Positions 41,745 to 47,217 of a DNA stretch of 47,217 nucleotides are shown here, piece by piece (within the stretch, counting starts at the first letter, position 1; each line of letters starts with the position of its first letter). The notes beneath the pieces were generated by a model. The model did not search any database. It was given only the letters and a program-made list of their open reading frames with translations, and was not told the DNA's origin. The DNA comes from Prevotellaceae bacterium. Lineage in GTDB: Bacteria; Bacteroidota; Bacteroidia; Bacteroidales; Bacteroidaceae. The translations under genes and the position numbers were made by a program. The stretch spans positions 1-47,217 of the forward strand of contig JAQXXT010000108.1 in the NCBI GenBank assembly GCA_029226205.1. Direction: 5' to 3'.

Positions 41745-41837
41745 AAAAAAGCCCGTCTGAGAGGACCTTTCCTCTTAGACGGGCTTATACATACACGCCT
41801 GTATGAAATTAAACCTATAAAATGTCATGTGATACGA
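41745..41837 (-). ncRNA. Candidate small RNA C
   Basis: On the minus strand TACCTTTG (41843-41850) precedes about 93 nt that end in a strong terminator: GCCCGTCTGAGAGGA (41751-41765) pairs with TCCTCTTAGACGGGC (41770-41784), then six T. The -33 element is weak (TTG with a 15-nt spacer). No ORF. The transcript contains TATAGGTTTAA, similar to a motif in candidates B and D. Confidence 0.5.
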
Positions 41838-41906
41838 TACTGCAAAGGTATGTGTTTTATGATCACAACGGACATTTATTCAGCAAAACGCTATTTTCAT
41901 TCAACG

Positions 41907-42041
41907 AAAAATGCCTCCTGCCTACAAAGGCAGAGAGGCACCTTCCTGAAATTTCACGGTACAAACTACTAATGACACGGTTGAAACTTAAAACCTAAAT
42001 CAAAATGCATAAATTGAAAACTACACCTAAATGGGATTTCT
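41907..42041 (-). ncRNA. Candidate small RNA D
   Basis: On the minus strand TACCTTTG (42047-42054) precedes about 135 nt without an ORF, ending in the hairpin TGCCTCTCTGCC...GGCAGGAGGCA (41912-41940) and five T. It contains GATTTAGGTTTTAAG (41987-42001) and TTAGTAG (41967-41973). It lies in tandem with candidate C, only about 57 nt separating C's promoter from D's terminator. Confidence 0.5.
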
Positions 42042-42091
42042 GCTTGCAAAGGTACGAAAGGAAAATGAAACAACGGGGCCTCTTTTGTCGT

Positions 42092-42126
42092 AAATAGGGT
42101 ACACTGCACAGCAGTATACCCTATTT
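42092..42126. terminator. Terminator after the EamA gene
   Basis: AAATAGGGTA (42092-42101) pairs perfectly with TACCCTATTT (42117-42126), with an ACTGCACAGCAGT core. It lies about 47 nt beyond the EamA stop and resembles the inner core of the long hairpin elements. Confidence 0.7.
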
Positions 42127-42172
42127 GAAACATTTATTGCCCCTTCTAAAAAGGAATAATCATGCAACTTTC

Positions 42173-43045
42173 TTACTTTCGCAAGACGATGAGGATGACG
42201 GCGGAGAGGATGAGGACAATACCGATGGCCAATCGCAGCGTGAAACTCTCGCCGTAGATGGCACATCCGATGAACACGGCGGTCATCGGCTCCAGGGCGC
42301 CCATGATTGCCGTCGGCGTGGAACCGATATTGTCGATGGCGACATTGATGAAGAAGATACTCAGTACCGTCGGCAACAAAGCCAGCTGCAAGGCATACGT
42401 CCACTCCCTTGCACCATGGAGCATCGGCACATGCTCACCCGTGATCAGCAGCCACAGACAGACGGTGATACTGCCGAAGAGGAGTACCCAGAACGTGAAG
42501 CGCAGGGCTGAATAGCCCATGTGTACCTGACTCGTAGCGATGAGGTAGAAAGAGTATAACAAAGAAGAGAGCATGACGAGGGCCACGCCGACCGTACTCA
42601 GCGTCGTCCCGCCGGCACCGCCACCTCTATATAATAGGGCGATACCGAGGACGGCAAGGGTGATGGAACTCGTCGTCGTCCAGTTCAGCCGTTCATGGAA
42701 AAACGCGACCATCAGAATCGCCGTCATGATCGGGTAAGAGAAGAGGATTGTCGAGGCCACGCCGGCATCCATATAGTTGAAACTGAGGTAGAGCGTCAAC
42801 GACGACATCGCGAAGAAGGCTCCGAGGATCGACAACCGGATGGCATTGCCGCGCTTGATATGAAACGTCTCATGACGCGCCATCATCCATATGGCGATGA
42901 TCACCGTCGCCAATACATAACGGTAGAACAGTACCGCCCCGGCCGTGAAATGGTCCTGATACAAGGCCAGCGTTCCCAACGGGTTCGTACCATAGAATAT
43001 TGCGCCGAGAATTCCGGCAAGATAACCTTTTACTTTTGTATTCAT
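42173..43045 (-). CDS. EamA/DMT family transporter
   Basis: An inner-membrane exporter of the drug/metabolite transporter superfamily, 290 residues with ten helices in two EamA repeats (GYLAGILGAIFYGTNPLGTL and, in the second half, VGVALVMLSSLLYSFYLIAT). Both repeats have the usual end motifs (FYRYVLATVIIAIWM; IMGALEPMTAVFIGCAIYGE). Substrate unknown. It is the last gene of an apparent rsmA-frr-rsgA-eamA unit, 32 bp after rsgA, with a GGAACATGA repeat filling the gap. Confidence 0.92.
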   Translation of the reverse strand: MNTKVKGYLAGILGAIFYGTNPLGTLALYQDHFTAGAVLFYRYVLATVIIAIWMMARHETFHIKRGNAIRLSILGAFFAMSSLTLYLSFNYMDAGVASTILFSYPIMTAILMVAFFHERLNWTTTSSITLAVLGIALLYRGGGAGGTTLSTVGVALVMLSSLLYSFYLIATSQVHMGYSALRFTFWVLLFGSITVCLWLLITGEHVPMLHGAREWTYALQLALLPTVLSIFFINVAIDNIGSTPTAIMGALEPMTAVFIGCAIYGESFTLRLAIGIVLILSAVILIVLRK

Positions 43046-43077
43046 AATTCATCGGAACATGAACAATCATGTTCCTA
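43046..43077. repeat. GGAACATGAACAATCATGTTCC repeat between rsgA and eamA
   Basis: CGGAACATGAACAATCATGT followed by TCCTAC, a perfect GGAACATGA/TCATGTTCC hairpin of the GTAGGGACATGAT family. It directly abuts the rsgA stop codon. Confidence 0.75.
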
Positions 43078-44010
43078 CTAGAATGCCTCACGATATTTAT
43101 TCTCGTCCTTGTCCTCAAGCATCGAGAGATAACTCTGGTAACGGCTCTCGGCAATGTAATGTTCCTCCACGGCTTTACGCACGGCACAACCCGGTTCATG
43201 GGTGTGGGTACAGTTGGAGAAACGACAGTCCTTGGAGAATTTGAAGATCTCACGGAAATAGCTCGTCAACTCCTCCTTCTCGATATCGAAGGTACCGAAG
43301 CCCTTGATACCCGGCGTGTCGATGAGCCAGCCACCACCGGGGAATGGCAGCATCTCCGAGAACGTCGTGGTATGCATGCCCGTGTTATGGGCATCACTGA
43401 TCTCCGCGGTACGCAGATGGGCACCGGGGATGAGCTGGTTGATGAGCGTGCTCTTCCCCACTCCACTGTTTCCACTGAGCAGCGTCGTCTTTCCCTTGAG
43501 CAACGGCCGCAGGGCCTCAACGCCATCACCATGGACGGCAGAGATCTCATGACACTCGTAGCCGATGGTGTCGTAGAGGGTCATCATCATGTGCTCATAA
43601 TGGATCTCCTCCTCCGACAACAGGTCATGCTTGTTGAAGATAAGGACCACGGGCACACGATAGGCCTCAGCACCGGCCAGGAAACGGTCGATGAACGTCG
43701 TCGACGTCTGCGGATAGTTGACGGTGACGATGAGAAAGGCCTGGTCGAGGTTGGCGGCGATGATATGGCTCTGTTTGGAGAGGTTCGAGGCCTTGCGGAT
43801 GATATAGTTCTTCCGGTCCTCGATCTCCGTGATGAATGCCGTACCCTCGGGATTCGTCACGAGAGTGACACGGTCGCCGACGGCCACGGGATTCGTAGAA
43901 CGGATACCCTTCAGACGGAAGTTACCCTTGATCTTCGACTCGATGAGCCGGCCGTCGTCGGTCTTCACCGTATACCACGACCCGGTATTCTTGATGACAA
44001 GTCCTTTCAC
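43078..44010 (-). CDS. rsgA: Ribosome small subunit-dependent GTPase A
   Basis: A 30S assembly GTPase with circularly permuted motifs. An OB domain (about residues 5-70) comes first, then [15 protein letters not shown] (G4), [20 protein letters not shown] (G1) and [12 protein letters not shown] (G3). The zinc region is [16 protein letters not shown]. 310 residues. The stop TAG is followed directly by another TAG from the adjoining repeat. frr lies 4 nt upstream. Confidence 0.96.
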   Translation of the reverse strand: MKGLVIKNTGSWYTVKTDDGRLIESKIKGNFRLKGIRSTNPVAVGDRVTLVTNPEGTAFITEIEDRKNYIIRKASNLSKQSHIIAANLDQAFLIVTVNYPQTSTTFIDRFLAGAEAYRVPVVLIFNKHDLLSEEEIHYEHMMMTLYDTIGYECHEISAVHGDGVEALRPLLKGKTTLLSGNSGVGKSTLINQLIPGAHLRTAEISDAHNTGMHTTTFSEMLPFPGGGWLIDTPGIKGFGTFDIEKEELTSYFREIFKFSKDCRFSNCTHTHEPGCAVRKAVEEHYIAESRYQSYLSMLEDKDENKYREAF

Positions 44011-44014
44011 GCGC

Positions 44015-44575
44015 TTAGACAGTCATAATTTCCTTCTGCTTGGCATCGAGGAGCTCATCGACAGCCTTGATATACTTGTCGTGAATCTTCTGCAGACTGG
44101 CCTCAGCATCTTTCTCATTATCCTCGGAGAGACCATCCTTGATGGCCTTCTTCAACTTGTCCTTATAGTCACCACGGACATTGCGGATCTCGACCTTTGT
44201 CTTCTCGCCGATCTTGTTGCACTGCTTGACGAGTTCCTTACGGCGCTCCTCGGTAGGCTGCGGGAGATTCAGGCGGATCACCTCACCATTGTTTTCAGGC
44301 GTGATACCGACATCGGAATCCATGATACCCTTCTCAATGGCATGGATCTGCTTGCGGTCCCAGGGACGGATGGCGATGGTACGTGCGTCGGGGATCGTCA
44401 CGTTGGCGACCTGGTTCAACGGCACCATCTGACCGTAACTCTCCACGCGGACAGAGTCGAGGATAGCAATATTGGCACGGCCGGCACGGATACGCGCCAG
44501 CTCTTCTTCGAGATATACAGCGGCCTTCTTCATACGGCCCTCTGCATCCTGTAATGTTTTCTTAACGTCTAACAT
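44015..44575 (-). CDS. frr: Ribosome recycling factor
   Basis: Splits post-termination ribosomes together with EF-G. The three-helix bundle and small beta domain are evident: [60 protein letters not shown] and [20 protein letters not shown]. 186 residues, exactly the expected size. It lies 32 nt after rsmA and 4 nt before rsgA. Confidence 0.97.
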   Translation of the reverse strand: MLDVKKTLQDAEGRMKKAAVYLEEELARIRAGRANIAILDSVRVESYGQMVPLNQVANVTIPDARTIAIRPWDRKQIHAIEKGIMDSDVGITPENNGEVIRLNLPQPTEERRKELVKQCNKIGEKTKVEIRNVRGDYKDKLKKAIKDGLSEDNEKDAEASLQKIHDKYIKAVDELLDAKQKEIMTV

Positions 44576-44607
44576 ATATTTGTTTATTTAGATTTTTCGG
44601 TACAAAT

Positions 44608-45426
44608 TTAATCATTTTCCGTTGAACAAGCAAGCGTTTGCAGTGTTTTTTCCACCTCACGTGTCAAAGAGACGAAATCGGCCACACTGAGTTGCTCGGG
44701 ACGGCGCGTCATGATATCCTGTTCAAAGAACGCTGCCGACGGCTTCGCTTTCCCGAAGAGCTGCTTGATACTCACACGCAACATCTTCCGACGCTGGCCG
44801 AAGACGGTCTTCACGATCCGCTTGAAGAGGCGCTCGTCACAATCAAGATGGTCCACGCCATTACGTGTCATACGTATGACGGCACTCTTGACCTTGGGAG
44901 GCGGATTGAACACGTTCTCGTCAACCTGGAAGAGATACTCCACATCATAATAAGCCTGGATGAGGACACTCAGGATGCCATAGGCCTTTGACCCCGGCGC
45001 CGAGGCGATGCGCTGGGCCACCTCACGCTGGATCATTCCCGTACAACAGGGGATGAGCTCCTTATTCTCCAACATCTTGAAGAAGATCTGCGAGGAGATA
45101 TCATAGGGATAATTGCCCGTGAGCACGAAAGGCTGACCGTCGAAGACCTTACTCAGGTCCATCTTCAGAAAGTCAGCGCCGATGATATCCTCATGGGCGA
45201 TATGGAAATTCTCATGCAACCACTGCACAGACTCGGGATCAATCTCCACGACACGCACGTGACGGCCTTTCTGACAGAGATACTGTGTCAGCACACCCAT
45301 GCCCGGACCGACCTCAAGGATAGGGATGTCGGGACAGGCATCGACAGTGTCGGCAATGCGCTTGGCAATCGACAGATCGGTCAGGAAATGCTGGCCGAGA
45401 TTCTTTTTCGGGGTAACGAGTTTCAT
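44608..45426 (-). CDS. rsmA: 16S rRNA dimethyladenosine transferase
   Basis: Dimethylates two adjacent adenosines in helix 45 of 16S rRNA. Motifs: KKNLGQHFLTDLSIAKRIAD, SAM-binding ILEVGPGMGVLTQYL, NYPYDISSQIFFKM (catalytic NxxY), FNPPPKVKSAVIRM and FGQRRKMLRVSIKQLFG. 272 residues. Start at ATG 45426 (MKLVTPKKN); the in-frame ATG at 45450 overlaps a TATATTTG promoter element at 45448-45455. It is first of the rsmA-frr-rsgA-eamA unit. Confidence 0.96.
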   Translation of the reverse strand: MKLVTPKKNLGQHFLTDLSIAKRIADTVDACPDIPILEVGPGMGVLTQYLCQKGRHVRVVEIDPESVQWLHENFHIAHEDIIGADFLKMDLSKVFDGQPFVLTGNYPYDISSQIFFKMLENKELIPCCTGMIQREVAQRIASAPGSKAYGILSVLIQAYYDVEYLFQVDENVFNPPPKVKSAVIRMTRNGVDHLDCDERLFKRIVKTVFGQRRKMLRVSIKQLFGKAKPSAAFFEQDIMTRRPEQLSVADFVSLTREVEKTLQTLACSTEND

Positions 45427-45536
45427 TAGCGTTCTTTTTTTCTGCTGCAAATATACAAAAAAAACAGTGAGGAAAGAAATAAGGCCATGGATATTTTTAT
45501 TCGGCAGAGAAGAATGTGGACCTTATTTCCAAGTTG

Positions 45537-45598
45537 TGCAGACCCCTTGCACAAAGTGTGCAGAGCCTCTGCACAAAGTGTGCAAGGCCTTTGCACAA
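45537..45598. repeat. Tandem 22-bp hairpin repeat TGTGCAGAGCCTCTGCACA
   Basis: Three successive units: GTGCAGACCCCTTGCACAAA, GTGTGCAGAGCCTCTGCACA and GTGTGCAAGGCCTTTGCACA. Each unit is a hairpin TGTGCA...TGCACA, and units two and three differ by compensatory changes (AGAGCCTCT versus AAGGCCTTT), so pairing is preserved although sequence changed. It lies 5' of rsmA on the opposite side from the small peptide gene. Confidence 0.75.
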
Positions 45599-45654
45599 AA
45601 AATCCGGCACCCGAAAGGGAACCGGACCATATGAAACATTTTCTTGCTTTCTCT

Positions 45655-45686
45655 AAAAAAGAGGACGACCTTGTTGACTGTCGTCC
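45655..45686 (-). terminator. Terminator of the 29-residue peptide gene
   Basis: On the minus strand GGACGAC (45680-45686) pairs with GTCGTCC (45663-45669), followed by TCTTTTTT. It lies 9 nt beyond the stop codon of the small ORF. Confidence 0.8.
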
Positions 45687-45694
45687 CGTCGGGC

Positions 45695-45784
45695 TTACTT
45701 CTCGTCGAAGTTAATCTTGTTGCCCATGTTTACTGCCTGTGCCACCATGATGGCTACAACGGCGAATGAAATCAATGCTAACAT
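45695..45784 (-). CDS. 29-residue single-helix membrane peptide
   Basis: The ORF starts MLALISFAVVAIMVAQAVN and ends GNKINFDEK. The first 18 residues form one hydrophobic helix; the tail is charged. An AGGAG sequence (45794-45798) lies 9 nt before the ATG, which is rare in this genome. A near-ideal promoter (TTTG 45896-45899, 20-nt spacer, TACCTTTG 45868-45875) and a terminator (45655-45686) define a monocistronic transcript of about 205 nt around it. I do not recognise a family. The dedicated signals argue that it is a real small membrane protein gene, although a regulatory RNA containing a chance ORF is possible. Confidence 0.65.
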   Translation of the reverse strand: MLALISFAVVAIMVAQAVNMGNKINFDEK

Positions 45785-45867
45785 AATGTGTGTCTCCTAA
45801 TTTTTTATCTGTTTCCTGAAATGTTGCTGCACCCTTGCGGATGCCAATCTTTTTTCTTTTGACACTG

Positions 45868-45899
45868 CAAAGGTACAAAACCTTTCGTGTGTCCGCAAA
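45868..45899 (-). promoter_or_regulatory. Promoter of the 29-residue peptide gene
   Basis: TTTG (45896-45899) and TACCTTTG (45868-45875) with exactly 20 nt between them on the minus strand. Confidence 0.75.
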
Positions 45900-45968
45900 C
45901 AAATCAAGTATTTTCTTCCTTTTTCGCTTTTTTTCTTGATTTGGGTCAAAGGTCTCAGATTTTTTCTC

Positions 45969-45976
45969 TAACTTTG
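45969..45976 (+). promoter_or_regulatory. -7 element of the UPF0104-like gene
   Basis: TAACTTTG on the plus strand, 12 nt before the start codon at 45989, giving a very short leader. Confidence 0.55.
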
Positions 45977-45988
45977 CACGTAATAACA

Positions 45989-46978
45989 ATGAAGCAACGA
46001 TTGAACGATATCATGAAGGTCGCCTTCTCACTCTTGCTGGGCGGTGCGATCCTCTACTGGATGTACCGGGGGTTCGACTTCGGGAAGGTGGAGTATGTCC
46101 TGTTGCATGAGATGGACTGGACATGGATGCTCCTGTCTTTTCCCTTCGGCATCCTGGCTCAGATGTTTCGTGGCTGGCGGTGGAAACAGACGCTCTCACC
46201 CCTTGGCGAGCACCCGCGCGACAGCGTGAGCATCAACGCCATCTTCATCAGCTATGCCTCCAGCCTTCTCATCCCGCGTATCGGCGAGTTCGCACGCTGT
46301 GGCGTCCTCAGTCGCTGGGATAACGTGTCGTTCTCCAAGTCCCTCGGTACCGTAGTGACAGAACGGGCCATCGACTCCCTACTCGTCATGCTCATCACTG
46401 TACTGACCTTCATCGGACAGATCCCAGTTTTCATGACCTTCTTCCGCAAGACAGGCACGAGCATGGATGCCATCATCGGAAAGTTCACGGCAACAGGCTA
46501 TCTCGTCACCATCGGCTGTGCCCTCGTGACGGGTATCTTCGCCTACTACCTCCTCCGGAAACTCTCTATATATAATAAGGTGAAAGATATGGTCACCGGA
46601 ATATGGCAGGGCGTGACCTCACTGAAGAACGTGAAGAACGTTCCGTTGTTCATCTTCTTCACCCTCGCCATCTGGGTCAGCTACTTCCTACATTACTATC
46701 TCACGTTCTTCTGTTTCCAGGAGACGAGTCATCTGAGTATGGCCTGTGCCCTCGTGACCTTCATCGTCGGCTCCATCGCCGTCATCGTTCCGACACCCAA
46801 CGGCGCCGGGCCCTGGCATTTCGCCGTGAAGACGATGCTCATTCTCTATGGGGTGAGTCAGAACGCGGCTCTCTACTTCGTCCTCATCGTCCACTCCGTC
46901 CAGACCCTCCTCGTCGTCGTCCTCGGCATCTACGGCTGGATCGCCCTCCAGCTGACCTCCCGCCGAAAGGAAGACTGA
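45989..46978 (+). CDS. Lysylphosphatidylglycerol synthase TM region / UPF0104 family membrane protein
   Basis: An integral membrane protein of 329 residues with about eight helices, related to the flippase part of MprF and to YbhN/AglD-type proteins. Typical segments are LLSFPFGILAQMFRGWRWKQ, FISYASSLLIPRIGEFARCG (motif with R-x-GE), LGTVVTERAIDSLLVMLITV and VGSIAVIVPTPNGAGPWHFA. No aminoacyl-transferase domain is attached. Probably translocates a lipid or lipid-linked compound. ATG 45989 fits the promoter; the open frame upstream (from 45887) passes through it and is not coding. Confidence 0.88.
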   Translation: MKQRLNDIMKVAFSLLLGGAILYWMYRGFDFGKVEYVLLHEMDWTWMLLSFPFGILAQMFRGWRWKQTLSPLGEHPRDSVSINAIFISYASSLLIPRIGEFARCGVLSRWDNVSFSKSLGTVVTERAIDSLLVMLITVLTFIGQIPVFMTFFRKTGTSMDAIIGKFTATGYLVTIGCALVTGIFAYYLLRKLSIYNKVKDMVTGIWQGVTSLKNVKNVPLFIFFTLAIWVSYFLHYYLTFFCFQETSHLSMACALVTFIVGSIAVIVPTPNGAGPWHFAVKTMLILYGVSQNAALYFVLIVHSVQTLLVVVLGIYGWIALQLTSRRKED

Positions 46979-46981
46979 CCC

Positions 46982-47210
46982 ACCGTAGGGGCACCCCTTG
47001 TGGGCGCCCTAACCAACCCACCGTAGGGGCACCCCTTGTGGGCGCCCTAACCCTCGTGGCCGCCCTAACCGACCCACCGTAGGGGCGGCCCTTGTGGCCG
47101 TCCTAACCCTCGTGGCCGCCCTAACCGACCCACCGTAGGGGCGGCCCTTGTGGCCGTCCTAACCGGGAAGCGTGGAGTTAGGACGGCCACAAGGGCCGCG
47201 CCCTACGGCG
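46982..47210. repeat. CGTAGGG-family array at the window end
   Basis: Two B modules with a 38-bp period, then two copies of a 56-bp composite (A-type module GTAGGGGCGGCCCTTGTGGC plus a truncated CCTCGTGGCCGCCCTAAC), then a reverse A module. These periods are not multiples of three. It runs to the window edge and may continue. Confidence 0.9.
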
Positions 47211-47217
47211 AATCAAA

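Overview
The window comes from a member of the Bacteroidales, most likely Prevotellaceae. The evidence is the -33 TTTG / -7 TAnnTTTG promoters with 19-21 nt spacing seen upstream of many genes, general lack of Shine-Dalgarno sites, a GH5 enzyme with a type IX secretion tail, a sulfide-dependent Thi4 thiazole synthase, and strictly anaerobic enzymes such as NrdDG. This assignment is inference from gene content; there is no rRNA in the window.

Layout. 0.3-4.5 kb: lysS-gpsA-pgi operon. 4.6-7.9 kb: HAD phosphatase and tex, separated by a repeat array. 8.1-11.2 kb: AraC-type regulator divergent from an HlyD export gene, followed by the wreck of a permease and a second hlyD. 11.3-14.0 kb: tRNA-Val(CAC), CAT-like acetyltransferase, a candidate small RNA and an orphan LytS-type kinase. 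14.2-17.9 kb: ethanolamine permease-eutB-eutC operon without microcompartment genes. 18.2-18.7 kb: fluoride riboswitch and crcB. 18.9-26.9 kb: LtaS-like transferase, GH2 glycosidase, MATE exporter and NDH-2. 26.9-27.95 kb: about 1 kb without a confident gene, with a large nested palindrome. 27.97-32.9 kb: TPP riboswitch and thiD-thiE-thiC-thi4-thiE2. 33.0-38.0 kb: candidate small RNA, upp, nrdDG and mnmA. 38.1-41.6 kb: a GH5-like protein without its catalytic glutamates, a true secreted GH5, and an aldose epimerase. 41.7-42.1 kb: two candidate small RNAs. 42.2-45.4 kb: rsmA-frr-rsgA-eamA. 45.7-47.2 kb: a 29-residue hydrophobic peptide gene with its own promoter and terminator, then a UPF0104/LPG-synthase-like membrane protein and a terminal repeat array.

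The most striking signal is a set of short GC-rich palindromic modules that fill most gaps and also invade genes. The main family has modules of about 29 bp beginning CGTAGGG around a CCCTTGTGG core. They form intergenic arrays of assorted period, supply the TAG stop codon of several genes, and in two genes form in-frame arrays whose periods (45 and 48 bp) are multiples of three, adding about 101 residues to the GH2 enzyme and about 57 to the second ThiE-like protein. A second family (CCCCTCCC...GGGAGGGG) is also read in frame in the GH2 protein and near the N-terminus of the HAD protein. The module bodies have no stop codon in any of the six frames except at their edges, so they can act as insertable peptide cassettes. 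They resemble REP sequences and Rickettsia palindromic elements in behaviour, although no transposase is visible here.

Functionally the window combines housekeeping translation genes, a complete HMP and thiazole branch for thiamin, ethanolamine cleavage, fluoride and drug export, and plant-glycan enzymes, as expected of a gut or rumen anaerobe.
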